From Nocardioidaceae bacterium (lineage in GTDB: Bacteria > Actinomycetota > Actinomycetes > Propionibacteriales > Nocardioidaceae): a stretch of DNA of 7,627 nt. Where the stretch lies: positions 1 through 7,627 of the forward strand of contig JAGQUE010000031.1 of the NCBI GenBank assembly GCA_020438665.1, given 5' to 3'. Shown here piece by piece: positions 1 to 6,457 of this stretch; positions within the stretch are counted from its first letter, which is position 1; each line of letters opens with the position of its first letter. The position numbers and the translations under genes are program-made. The notes under the pieces were generated by a model, which worked only from the letters and a program-made list of their open reading frames with translations, did no database searches and was not told where the DNA came from.

Positions 1-955
1 TCACCGTCGGGTTGGTGAACGCCAGCAGCGACGGGGCGTGGGCCAGGATGCCGCCGATGTACCAGCGGGCGATGTCGGAGAGTCCGGCATAGCCGGTCTC
101 GTCATAGAACAGCGGCGAGCCGTCCTTCCACAGCGACTGGTGCACGTGCATCCCCGAGCCGTTGTCTCCGAAGATCGGCTTGGGCATGAACGTGACCGTC
201 TTGCCGTTCTCCCACGCGGTGTTCTTGATGAGGTACTTGAACTTCATCACGTCGTCCGCGGCCTTGAGCAGCGTGTCGAACTTGTAGTTGATCTCTGCCT
301 GGCCCGCGGTGCCGACCTCGTGGTGGGAGCGCTCGACGAGCAGGCCGCTGGCCTCGAGGTTCTTGACCATCTCATCGCGCAGGTCGCCGTAGTGGTCATA
401 GGGCGCGACCGGGAAGTAGCCGCCCTTGAAGCGGGTCTTGTAGCCGCGGTTGTTCTCCACGGCGCCGGAGTTCCACCAGCCCTCGACGGAGTCGATGTGA
501 TAGAAGCCCTCGTTGGCGCCGGTGGAGTAGCGCACCGAGTCGAAGATGTAGAACTCGGCCTCGGGGGCGAAGAACGCGGTGTCTGCGATGCCCGTGGTGG
601 CGAGATAGGCCAGCGCCTTGCGCGCGATGTTGCGCGGGTCGCGGGAGTAGGCCTCACCAGTGATCGGGTCGTGGATGAAGAAGCTCAGGTTGAGCGTCTT
701 GGCGGTTCGGAAGGGGTCCACGAACGCGGTGCTCGGGTCCGGGAACAGTGCCATGTCCGACTCGTTGATGGCCTGGAAGCCACGGATCGAGGAGCCGTCG
801 AAGGCCAGCCCGCTCTCGAACACCGACTCGTCGAACGAAGACACCGGCACGGTGAAGTGCTGCTCGATCCCAGGCAGGTCGACGAAGCGCACGTCGACCA
901 TCTCGACGCCTTCGTCCTTGATGAACTTCAGCAGCTCTTCGCTGTTTGCGAACAT
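1..955 (-). CDS. glnA: Type I glutamine synthetase, 3' end outside window
   Basis: Cytoplasmic enzyme that makes glutamine from glutamate, ammonia and ATP; type I enzymes form dodecamers. The visible 318 residues start [12 protein letters not shown] and are about two thirds of the usual ~475. Seen motifs: the beta-grasp loop DGSSIRGF (residues 53-60), the metal-binding EAEFYIFD (E132, E134), [11 protein letters not shown] (E213, E221) and [10 protein letters not shown] (266-274), which carries the catalytic-site histidine. The reading stops at FTNPTV, just before the conserved NSYKRL segment, so the C-terminal arginines and the adenylylation tyrosine cannot be judged. The ATG at 955 is fixed by an AAGGAGG ribosome site 4 nt upstream. 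The gene is divergent from the RDD gene and is preceded by a GlnR-type box. The neighbourhood matches M. tuberculosis glnA1. Identification is very secure; the 3' end is simply cut by the window edge. Confidence 0.98.
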   Translation of the reverse strand, partial: MFANSEELLKFIKDEGVEMVDVRFVDLPGIEQHFTVPVSSFDESVFESGLAFDGSSIRGFQAINESDMALFPDPSTAFVDPFRTAKTLNLSFFIHDPITGEAYSRDPRNIARKALAYLATTGIADTAFFAPEAEFYIFDSVRYSTGANEGFYHIDSVEGWWNSGAVENNRGYKTRFKGGYFPVAPYDHYGDLRDEMVKNLEASGLLVERSHHEVGTAGQAEINYKFDTLLKAADDVMKFKYLIKNTAWENGKTVTFMPKPIFGDNGSGMHVHQSLWKDGSPLFYDETGYAGLSDIARWYIGGILAHAPSLLAFTNPTV

Positions 956-959
956 GCGT

Positions 960-966
960 CCTCCTT
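960..966 (-). promoter_or_regulatory. Ribosome binding site of glnA
   Basis: The minus strand reads AAGGAGG 4 nt before the glnA ATG. It is a full anti-Shine-Dalgarno match and the strongest in this window, which fits a highly expressed gene. It decides the start codon. Confidence 0.9.
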
Positions 967-1033
967 GGCCGCGCAGGGTCGCGACCGGCAGGTCAGGGTG
1001 AATGGACCGGTGCGACGCTGCGCCGGTGCCCCG

Positions 1034-1039
1034 ACGCTA
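1034..1039 (-). promoter_or_regulatory. Candidate -10 element for glnA
   Basis: The minus strand reads TAGCGT, matching the loose actinobacterial -10 pattern TAnnnT. It lies 10 nt downstream of the last GlnR half-site, so a bound activator would cover the -35 position, where no TTGACA-like hexamer is seen. The implied 5' leader is roughly 70-75 nt. Placement is inference; a six-base match of this kind can occur by chance. Confidence 0.35.
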
Positions 1040-1049
1040 TGCCGAGGCA

Positions 1050-1087
1050 GTTTCTCGACCGTATCCGGTTTGTTTCCGCCGTGTAAC
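1050..1087 (-). promoter_or_regulatory. GlnR-type operator (two tandem a/b boxes) upstream of glnA
   Basis: Read on the minus strand there are four 5-mers, GTTAC, GAAAC, GATAC and GAAAC, at 1087-1083, 1076-1072, 1065-1061 and 1054-1050. Each is separated by exactly 6 nt. This is the published actinobacterial GlnR pattern gTnAc-n6-GaAAc repeated twice with 11-bp phasing. Only the third 5-mer departs from consensus (A for T at its second base). GlnR is an OmpR-type regulator that controls nitrogen genes, glnA among them, in Streptomyces and Mycobacterium. The box ends 94 nt before the glnA start codon and directly precedes a candidate -10. That GlnR binds here is inference; the spacing and sequence are seen directly. 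Confidence 0.85.
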
Positions 1088-1139
1088 GCGTCCTCAGCGA
1101 CGAGACGGCGGCCGGGCTGGGCGTCGTACGACGGACCGG

Positions 1140-1145
1140 TAGCCT
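1140..1145 (+). promoter_or_regulatory. Candidate -10 element giving a leaderless RDD transcript
   Basis: TAGCCT matches TAnnnT and is followed by 6 nt and then the GTG at 1152, the distance expected between a -10 and the first transcribed base. No Shine-Dalgarno sequence lies before that GTG. A leaderless mRNA starting at the GTG is therefore likely. No convincing -35 is visible. Confidence 0.5.
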
Positions 1146-1151
1146 GACGCG

Positions 1152-1544
1152 GTGACGACGACCGAGCTCGAGACCGCCTCCTGGGTACGCCGGGGGCTGG
1201 CCCTGCTGGTCGACTGGATCGCGTCCACCCTCGTGGTGATCGCGATCCTGGGCTTCGCGACCTATCGTGACGACCCGACCGCGGGGTTCGTGGTGCTGGG
1301 CGTCTATGTCCTCGAGAACACGCTGTTCACGGCGGTCGGGGGCGGCTCGTTCGGTCAGCTCGCCACCGGCCTGCGGGTCATCCGGGCGGACGGCTCGGGC
1401 CGCACCCTCGACGTCATCCCGGCGTTCGTGCGCAGCCTGCTGATCGCGCTGGTGATCCCGCCGCTGGTCTTCCGGCCGGACGGCCGGGGGCTGCACGACC
1501 TGGCGGTCGGATCTGTGACCGTTCCGTTGCCGAAACGACGTTGA
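1152..1544 (+). CDS. RDD-family small membrane protein (Rv2219A-like)
   Basis: A 130-residue integral membrane protein. The N-terminus WVRRGLALLVDW carries the RDD-family Arg-Arg...Asp pattern (R13, R14, D21). Three hydrophobic stretches are visible at about 16-37, 44-64 and 93-108. Between the second and third lies the family hallmark GQLATGLRVIRADG (68-81), and the end carries RGLHDLAVGS (112-121), the usual C-terminal RDD signature. Length is normal for a single-domain member. The GTG start has no ribosome site but sits 6 nt after a -10-like TAGCCT, so translation is probably leaderless. The family is widespread and poorly characterised; transport roles have been suggested for some members and nothing here points to a substrate. 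It is divergent from glnA across a shared 196-nt control region, as the corresponding pair is adjacent in mycobacteria. Family call is secure, function unknown. Confidence 0.92.
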   Translation: MTTTELETASWVRRGLALLVDWIASTLVVIAILGFATYRDDPTAGFVVLGVYVLENTLFTAVGGGSFGQLATGLRVIRADGSGRTLDVIPAFVRSLLIALVIPPLVFRPDGRGLHDLAVGSVTVPLPKRR

Positions 1545-1606
1545 GTCTCAGGCCGTGGGGGGACAATGGCGGGTGTTCCTGCTTTCTAGCGTGAAGGTCC
1601 AACCCC

Positions 1607-2467
1607 ATGCGTACTGCCCGTTCCCGCCGTCTCGTGGCCGCCGTGGCCGCTCCTCTGCTCGTCGTGAGCCTCGCCGCGTGCGGTTCCGACAAGGGCAGTG
1701 ACAAGACCGCCGCCGCGGGGGACTCCTCCGCGTCGGTCGATCCCGAGCCGAGCACACCCGACCTCAAGGCCGGCGAGGAGATCGACCCCGCCACTTTCCT
1801 CGCCCAGGTCAAGTCGGGCGTCCAGGGCGCCACGACCTCGACGACCAGCATGAAGATGTCCGTCAGCGGCATGGAGATCACCATGCAGGGCCAGGTCGAC
1901 TACACCGCCGACCCGGTCGAGATGGCCATCACGATGACCATGCCCATGCTCGGTGAGGACCCGATGGACATGCGGATCGTCGACGGCTTCGCCTACATGA
2001 ACATGGGGGCGTTGACCCAGAACAAGTTCGTCAAGAGCGCTCTCGACGACCCCAACGGCGCGCTCGGCGACATGACCGGCCTGGCCGACTCGATGGACCC
2101 CGCGAAGTCGCTGGAGAACTTCTCCGCCGGCTTCGACAAGGTGGTCTATGTCGGACAGGAGTCGGTCGACGGGGTCGACGCCGGCCACTACCAGCTGACC
2201 GTCGACACCACCAAGATCGGCAGCGCGCTGAGCGAGCTGGGCGCCGCGGGCGCCGACCCGAGCGGCCTCGGTCTGCCCGACACGCTCACCTATGACGTGT
2301 GGCTCGACTCCGACAGCCGGATGACCAAGTCGGTCATCGATCTCGGCGACCTCGGCTCCATGGAGATGACCGCGTCCAACTGGGGCGAGCCGGTCGACAT
2401 CCAGGCCCCGTCGGCCGACCAGATCACCGACATGCCGGGGTTCGGCGACATGACCGGCCAGGGCTGA
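1607..2467 (+). CDS. Secreted Met-rich lipoprotein, LppX/LprG-like fold suspected
   Basis: A 286-residue predicted lipoprotein. The signal peptide has basic residues (MRTARSRR), a hydrophobic core and the lipobox LAAC, with C25 as the lipidated residue and the only cysteine. A flexible linker rich in Ser, Ala and Asp follows (26-60). The remainder reads as amphipathic beta strands with short helices. It contains 20 methionines, 12 of them between residues 82 and 133 and often at alternating positions, as in MKMSVSGMEITM. Long lipoproteins of this layout resemble the LppX/LprA/LprF/LprG group and LolA-like folds, which bind lipids in a hydrophobic cavity. That assignment is pattern-based and tentative. 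The start is the first ATG, with GAAGG 9 nt upstream. A TAGCGT at 1587-1592 could be its own -10. It lies 62 nt after the RDD gene and converges on the DUF4191 gene. It is not part of the mycobacterial order as I recall it. Confidence 0.85.
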   Translation: MRTARSRRLVAAVAAPLLVVSLAACGSDKGSDKTAAAGDSSASVDPEPSTPDLKAGEEIDPATFLAQVKSGVQGATTSTTSMKMSVSGMEITMQGQVDYTADPVEMAITMTMPMLGEDPMDMRIVDGFAYMNMGALTQNKFVKSALDDPNGALGDMTGLADSMDPAKSLENFSAGFDKVVYVGQESVDGVDAGHYQLTVDTTKIGSALSELGAAGADPSGLGLPDTLTYDVWLDSDSRMTKSVIDLGDLGSMEMTASNWGEPVDIQAPSADQITDMPGFGDMTGQG

Positions 2468-2483
2468 CCCGCGAGGGGCGCGT

Positions 2484-2500
2484 GGGGCGCTCAGCGCCCC
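2484..2500. terminator. GC-rich hairpin between convergent genes
   Basis: GGGGCGC (2484-2490) and GCGCCCC (2494-2500) are perfect inverted repeats around a 3-nt loop. The loop is the stop codon of the minus-strand DUF4191 gene. The hairpin begins 17 nt after the lipoprotein stop. There is no T-tract on either side, so it would be a non-canonical actinobacterial terminator acting on both strands. Short GC palindromes are common in such DNA, which limits confidence. Confidence 0.5.
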
Positions 2501-3207
2501 CGCATCGCCTGGCGCATGCCCTTCATGCTCGTCGGCACGGGGCCCTTGGGGACGGGCATGGTGGGGCGTACGGCGTCCAGCGCCTTGAGCCGGTTGACGA
2601 TGTCGGTGATCTGACCCGGCTTGACGGCCTTGGGCAGCTTGGTCACCGTCGTGGCCAGCTTGGGCAGCTTCACCTGGCCCTCGTCGTTGCCCACGATGAG
2701 CTCGTGGACGGGGGTGTCGCCGACGACTCGCTCGTGCTTCTTGCGCTCCGAGGTGAGCAGCGAGCGGAGCCGGTTGGCATTGCCCTCGCCGACCAGGACG
2801 ATCCCGGGAGGGCCGATGACCCGGTGGACCATGTCCTGCTGCCGGTTGAAGGCGACCGGCATCTCCTCGGTGATCCAGCCGCGGCGAAGCACCCCGAGGG
2901 CGGCCAGCGCCGCTCCGGGCTGGCCCTCCATCTGGCTGAACGCGGCCTTCTGGGCGCGTCGCGAGAACACCAGCAGCGCGGCGGCGAGGCCGAACATGAT
3001 CGCGCCGATGACGATCATGATGATCTTGAAGACGCTGAGGTTCTGGGGCGGGATCACCCAGAAGAGCCCGGCGCCGACCACGGCGCCGACGAGGAACCAC
3101 AGCAGGGTCCAGAGCCCGATGCGAGGGTCGGTGCGCTTGGCCACCCGGTAGGTCTGGCGGTACTGCTTGATCCAGCCGTTCTTCTTGGCCGGTGCGGTGG
3201 TCGACAT
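2491..3207 (-). CDS. DUF4191 membrane protein (Rv2219-like)
   Basis: A 238-residue protein resembling the actinobacterial DUF4191 family. After a basic, cytosolic-looking N-terminus (KKNGWIKQYRQTYRVAKR) come two adjacent transmembrane helices at about 31-52 and 60-81 with a short turn between them. The remaining ~155 residues form a soluble domain containing the segments MEGQPGAALAALGVLRRGW and IGPPGIVLVGEGN, then a basic tail rich in Lys and Pro ending in RGR. By the positive-inside rule both termini face the cytoplasm. The ATG start has GAGGG about 11 nt upstream. It starts 37 nt after lipA ends, so it is probably the third gene of a lipB-lipA-DUF4191 transcript. The M. tuberculosis counterpart also follows lipA. 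No function is established and I see no catalytic motif. Linkage with lipoate assembly is contextual only. Confidence 0.9.
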   Translation of the reverse strand: MSTTAPAKKNGWIKQYRQTYRVAKRTDPRIGLWTLLWFLVGAVVGAGLFWVIPPQNLSVFKIIMIVIGAIMFGLAAALLVFSRRAQKAAFSQMEGQPGAALAALGVLRRGWITEEMPVAFNRQQDMVHRVIGPPGIVLVGEGNANRLRSLLTSERKKHERVVGDTPVHELIVGNDEGQVKLPKLATTVTKLPKAVKPGQITDIVNRLKALDAVRPTMPVPKGPVPTSMKGMRQAMRGR

Positions 3208-3244
3208 GGCGGTCGGTGCCCTCTTCGTGTGGGGGACGGGGTGA

Positions 3245-4186
3245 TCAGTGGGACGCGACCCGAGCGTCCATGGCCTGACGGTACAGGCGTCCGGCGCGGT
3301 AGGACGAACGGACCAGGGGGCCTGACATCACCCCGGCGAAGCCGAGGTCGGTGGCCTCGGCGGCGAGCTCGACGAACTCCTCGGGCTTGACCCACCGCTC
3401 GACGGGATGATGGCGGGCACTGGGGCGCAGGTACTGGGTGATGGTCACCAGCTCACACCCCGCCGCGTGCAGGTCGGCCAGTGCCACCGAGACCTCCTCG
3501 CGGGTCTCACCCATCCCGAGGATCAGGTTGGACTTGGTCACCAGCCCCGCCGCCCGGGCAGCGGTGAGCACCCCCAGCGACCGCTCATAGGTGAACGCCG
3601 GCCGGATCCGCTTGAACAACCGCGGCACCGTCTCGACGTTGTGGGCCAACACCTCCGGCGCGGAGTCGAAGACCTCCGCCAACAGCTCGGGGCGGCCGTT
3701 GAAGTCCGGGATCAGGTTCTCCACCCCCGTCCCCGGGTTCAGCTCATGGATCACCCGCACCGTCTCGGCATACAGCCAGGCCCCACCATCGGGCAGGTCA
3801 TCACGCGCGACCCCGGTGATCGTGGCATAGCGCAACCCCATCGACCGGACACTCTCGGCGACCCGACGCGGCTCGTCACGATCCAACGCCTGGGGCCTGC
3901 CGGTGTCGATCTGACAGAAGTCGCACCGCCGGGTGCACTGGTCACCGCCGATCAGGAACGTGGCCTCACGGTCCTCCCAACACTCGAAGATGTTGGGACA
4001 CCCCGCCTCCTGACACACCGTGTGCAGGCCCTCACCCTTCACCAGCCCCGCCAGCTCGGTATAGGCCGGACCCATCCGCGCCCGCGTCTTGATCCACTCC
4101 GGCTTCCGCTCGATCGGGACCTCCGCGTTGCGCGCCTCGATCCGCAACAGCCTGCGACCATCAGAAGACACACCAGAAGACGTCAC
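3245..4186 (-). CDS. lipA: Lipoyl synthase
   Basis: Cytosolic radical-SAM enzyme that inserts two sulfur atoms into the octanoyl chain attached to lipoyl domains, giving lipoyl groups. With the GTG start it has 313 residues, normal for the family. The auxiliary [4Fe-4S] cluster cysteines are C58, C63 and C69 ([12 protein letters not shown]). The radical-SAM cluster cysteines are C84, C88 and C91 (CTRRCDFC). The C-terminal VRSSYRAG holds the conserved serine that ligates the auxiliary cluster. A TTG at 4195 could extend the protein by 3 residues. It lies directly on the AAGG (4199-4196), while the GTG at 4186 lies 9 nt after it, so the GTG is preferred. It starts 11 nt after the lipB stop, which indicates co-transcription and probable translational coupling. 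All key residues are present, so the function is secure. Confidence 0.97.
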   Translation of the reverse strand: MTSSGVSSDGRRLLRIEARNAEVPIERKPEWIKTRARMGPAYTELAGLVKGEGLHTVCQEAGCPNIFECWEDREATFLIGGDQCTRRCDFCQIDTGRPQALDRDEPRRVAESVRSMGLRYATITGVARDDLPDGGAWLYAETVRVIHELNPGTGVENLIPDFNGRPELLAEVFDSAPEVLAHNVETVPRLFKRIRPAFTYERSLGVLTAARAAGLVTKSNLILGMGETREEVSVALADLHAAGCELVTITQYLRPSARHHPVERWVKPEEFVELAAEATDLGFAGVMSGPLVRSSYRAGRLYRQAMDARVASH

Positions 4187-4195
4187 GGGGTCCAA

Positions 4196-4200
4196 CCTTA
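4196..4200 (-). promoter_or_regulatory. Ribosome site of lipA overlapping the lipB stop codon
   Basis: The minus strand reads TAAGG: the TAA is the lipB stop and AAGG is the ribosome site for lipA, 9 nt before its GTG at 4186. This arrangement decides the lipA start and suggests that ribosomes terminating lipB re-initiate at lipA. Confidence 0.7.
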
Positions 4201-4929
4201 CGTGCGGGGCGTGAGCAGTTCGATGCGCGGATGGTGGGCCGGCTCGGGCTTGGCGTCATAGTCGGGCGTGGCCTGGTAGGGCTGCCACGCGAGGTAGGTC
4301 TCGAGGTGGCGCTGCACGGCCGGCAGCACCTCGGGGATGGTCACCCGCCGGCCGAGCTCGACGCTCAACGAGGTGACGCCGGCGTCGTCGATCCCGCAGG
4401 GGACGAACCGGTCGTACCAGCCCAGGTCGACGTCGCAGTTGAGCGAGAAGCCGTGCATGGTGACGCCCCGCGAGACGCGGATCCCGATGGCCGCGAGCTT
4501 GCGCTCCGGGCCGCGGTCGTCGGCGCGCATCCAGACCCCGGAACGGCCGGGGACGCGGGCGGTCTCGACGCCGAAGTCACGGCAGGTGGCGATCAGCGCC
4601 TCCTCGACGCGGCGGACATAGTCGACCACCTTCACGTGGTCGGGCAGTCGCACGATGGGATAGCCGACGAGCTGGCCGGGGCCGTGGAACGTGATCTTGC
4701 CGCCGCGGTCGACGGCGATCACCGCGGCGGCACCGGGGTCCGCCGGGTATTCGTGGGCGTCCGTGCGCTTGCCGGCTGTGAAGACCGGTGGGTGCTCCAG
4801 CAGCAGGACCGTGTCGGGGCGTGACCCCGCGACCACGCCGGTGTGGACCTCGCGCTGGAGGTCCCAGGCGGCGAGGTAGTCAACGGCCTCCTCGGCGAGG
4901 CCGGCCACGCGGAAGTCCAGGGCGGTCAC
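4198..4929 (-). CDS. lipB: Lipoyl(octanoyl) transferase
   Basis: Moves octanoate from octanoyl-ACP to a lysine of lipoyl domains, the first step of endogenous lipoate assembly. It acts in the cytoplasm directly before LipA. With the GTG start it has 243 residues; M. tuberculosis LipB has about 230. Seen motifs: [14 protein letters not shown] (42-55), [17 protein letters not shown] (75-91), GRSGVW (128-133), the catalytic Lys in RKLAAIG (K144) and the catalytic Cys in VPCGI (C178). These match K142 and C176 of the M. tuberculosis enzyme. The reading frame is open back to an ATG at 5031, but that extension is basic low-complexity sequence and would overlap the divergent gene starting at 5004. 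The GTG at 4929 sits 7 nt after a -10-like TATCCT, which suggests a leaderless mRNA. It is the first gene of lipB-lipA-DUF4191. Confidence 0.96.
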   Translation of the reverse strand: MTALDFRVAGLAEEAVDYLAAWDLQREVHTGVVAGSRPDTVLLLEHPPVFTAGKRTDAHEYPADPGAAAVIAVDRGGKITFHGPGQLVGYPIVRLPDHVKVVDYVRRVEEALIATCRDFGVETARVPGRSGVWMRADDRGPERKLAAIGIRVSRGVTMHGFSLNCDVDLGWYDRFVPCGIDDAGVTSLSVELGRRVTIPEVLPAVQRHLETYLAWQPYQATPDYDAKPEPAHHPRIELLTPRT

Positions 4930-4936
4930 CCGGTCG

Positions 4937-4942
4937 AGGATA
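4937..4942 (-). promoter_or_regulatory. Candidate -10 element giving a leaderless lipB transcript
   Basis: The minus strand reads TATCCT, a TAnnnT match, followed by 7 nt and the lipB GTG. No Shine-Dalgarno sequence precedes the GTG, so transcription and translation probably begin at the same base. A -35 hexamer is not evident. The element lies in the 74-nt gap between lipB and the divergent gene at 5004. Confidence 0.5.
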
Positions 4943-5003
4943 CCCGCGGGTCGGCTGTGGATGGCCGCCGCCAGGCGGGCGTGGGATCGGGCAGGCTGAG
5001 GCG

Positions 5004-5546
5004 GTGCGCCACGCCGGACCGCCCCTGCCACGCCCGCGCCGAGCCATCCTGCTGCTCGCGCTCTCCCTCGGGTCGCTGGCCGTCGCCCTGGTCGCGCTGC
5101 TGGCGGTGCTCCACGCGAGGGTGGCGCCGGCCGATCCGGCCATGACGGCGCACTCGTCGACCGGCTCGGGCAGGACGCCCGACGCGGTCGCCGTCCTTCG
5201 TGGCTGGGACGCCCGCCGCGCCACGGCGTGGGCCGACGGCGACGCCGCGGCGCTGGCGGCGCTCTATGTGCCCGGTTCCGGCGCCGGGGCAGCCGATCTG
5301 ACGCTGCTGCGGCGCTACGCCGACCGGGGGCTGCGGGTGCGTGGCATGACCATGCAGCTGCTGAGGGTCGACGTACGCCGGGAGTCGCCGGACCGCCTGC
5401 GGCTGCTGGTGACCGACAGGCTCACGGGGGCTGTCGCCACGAGGGGAGGCACTCGGCTCGACCTCCCGGGTGATGTCGCCTCTCGTCGGTGGCTGACGCT
5501 GCGTCGTGTCGACGGGGTCTGGCTGGTCGACCGCGTCTGGGACTAG
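5004..5546 (+). CDS. Membrane-anchored hypothetical protein, NTF2-like domain suspected
   Basis: A 180-residue protein of unknown function. A short basic N-terminus (LPRPRRA) is followed by one hydrophobic helix at about 14-36, then a Pro/Ala/Ser linker and a soluble domain from about residue 59 to the end. The helix has no lipobox and no obvious cleavage site, so a single-pass protein with an external domain is likely. The domain opens with [20 protein letters not shown], which resembles the first helices of NTF2/SnoaL-like folds. It ends with a strand-rich stretch ([19 protein letters not shown]), also typical of that fold. No catalytic residues can be named. The GTG at 5004 is chosen because sequence upstream in this frame is basic low-complexity shadow of lipB; GGGCAGG at 4989-4995 may serve as ribosome site. 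The stop directly abuts the stop of the convergent epimerase gene. It is absent from the mycobacterial order as I recall it. Confidence 0.75.
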   Translation: MRHAGPPLPRPRRAILLLALSLGSLAVALVALLAVLHARVAPADPAMTAHSSTGSGRTPDAVAVLRGWDARRATAWADGDAAALAALYVPGSGAGAADLTLLRRYADRGLRVRGMTMQLLRVDVRRESPDRLRLLVTDRLTGAVATRGGTRLDLPGDVASRRWLTLRRVDGVWLVDRVWD

Positions 5547-6449
5547 TCAGCCTGCGGGCTGCTGAATGCCGGCTGCGATGACCGCCGCGACGTCCGGGTC
5601 GCGGAAGCTGAACCCCGCGTCGAGCAGCGCCTGCGGCCGCGCGTTGACCGAGCCGAGCAGCTCAGGGGCGAGCCGACCCGCCGCGGGCCGGAGCACGAAG
5701 GCCGGGGCCGGCAGGAGCGCCCGTCGGTGGACGGCCTTGGCCAACGCCTGCGTGAACTCGGCGTTGGTCGGGGTGTCGGGGCAGCAGAGGTTGACCGGTC
5801 CCGAGACTCCCTCGGTCTCGGCCAGGAACACCACCCCGTCGACCCAGTCGCGCAGCGAGATGACCGGGAAGTACTGCCCCCCGTCACCCAGCTTGGCCCC
5901 CAGGCCCGCCTTGAACAGCAGGAGCAGCTGCTTGAGCGGGGCACTGGTGCGGTCGAGGACGGGCGCCGTGCGCAGCACACAGACCCGGGCGCCGGCTCCG
6001 CTCGCCGGCAGTGCCGCCTCCTCCCAGTCGCGGGCCACCGACGTCAGCAGGGCGTCACCGCGGCTGTCGGACGACTCGGTCAGCGGCTCTGCGCCGTGGT
6101 CACCATAGAAGGAGATGCCGTTGCCGGCCAGATAGGTCGCGTGGCCACCGCTCGTCGCGATGGCCTCAGCCAGGACGCGGGTGGTGGTGACGCGGCTGGT
6201 GCGTACGGCGTCGGCCCACTTCTGGGAGTGGGGGTTGCCGACCAGGGGAGCGCCGGCGAGGTTGACCACCACGTCGGCCGACCCGACCAGGTCGCGGTCG
6301 ACCAGGCCGGCGTAGGGGTCCCACCGCGACTCGTCGGCACCGGCGGCCTCGCCTCGGGTCAGCCGGATCACCTCGTGACCGCGCTGGCGCAACGCCTGCG
6401 TCAGCGCCGTCCCGAGCAGCCCGGAGGCACCACCGATGACGACCTTCAC
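5547..6449 (-). CDS. TIGR01777-family NAD(P)-dependent epimerase (Rv2216/YfcH-like)
   Basis: A 300-residue extended short-chain dehydrogenase/reductase of the TIGR01777 (YfcH) family, sometimes misnamed SulA or cell-division inhibitor. The N-terminal nucleotide-binding loop is GGASGLLG (6-13). NLAGAP (63-68) follows the fourth strand of the Rossmann fold, and SFYGD (113-117) carries the expected active-site-region tyrosine. The C-terminal segment, about 251-291 (FVLRPAAGRLAPELLGS, then GFSFRDPDV), matches the DUF1731 tail of the family. Length is normal. The start is a GTG at 6449 with AGGAGG at 6463-6458, 8 nt away. It lies 28 nt downstream of sucB and is probably co-transcribed with it, as in M. 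tuberculosis Rv2215-Rv2216. Its substrate is unknown. The gene ends base-to-base with the convergent gene at 5546. Confidence 0.93.
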   Translation of the reverse strand: MKVVIGGASGLLGTALTQALRQRGHEVIRLTRGEAAGADESRWDPYAGLVDRDLVGSADVVVNLAGAPLVGNPHSQKWADAVRTSRVTTTRVLAEAIATSGGHATYLAGNGISFYGDHGAEPLTESSDSRGDALLTSVARDWEEAALPASGAGARVCVLRTAPVLDRTSAPLKQLLLLFKAGLGAKLGDGGQYFPVISLRDWVDGVVFLAETEGVSGPVNLCCPDTPTNAEFTQALAKAVHRRALLPAPAFVLRPAAGRLAPELLGSVNARPQALLDAGFSFRDPDVAAVIAAGIQQPAG

Positions 6450-6457
6450 CTGGAGCT

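Noticed and set aside
38..1147. Long plus-strand open frame opposite glnA (369 codons)
   Set aside because: It is the antisense shadow of a certain glutamine synthetase gene. Its product is low-complexity Val/Arg/Gly/Asp-rich sequence with no recognisable domain, as expected in very high-GC DNA.
1586..3100. 504-codon minus-strand open frame across the lipoprotein and DUF4191 genes
   Set aside because: It overlaps one gene antisense and another in a different frame on the same strand, and is Arg/Gly/His/Asp-rich without motifs. The lipoprotein has a clear signal peptide and lipobox and DUF4191 has clear membrane helices, so this frame is a shadow.
3407..4261. 284-codon plus-strand open frame opposite lipA
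   Set aside because: Antisense to lipA, whose cluster cysteines and RSSY motif are all intact. The opposite frame shows no domain and has a skewed composition.
4943..4978. Short palindromes CCCGCGGG (4943-4950) and CCGCCAGGCGG (4968-4978) between lipB and the divergent gene
   Set aside because: They could be an operator, but palindromes this short are frequent by chance at this GC content and match no regulator site I recognise.
4930..5031. 34-residue N-terminal extension of LipB from an ATG at 5031
   Set aside because: The extra residues have no counterpart in LipB proteins, would overlap the start of the divergent gene at 5004, and run across the proposed lipB promoter.
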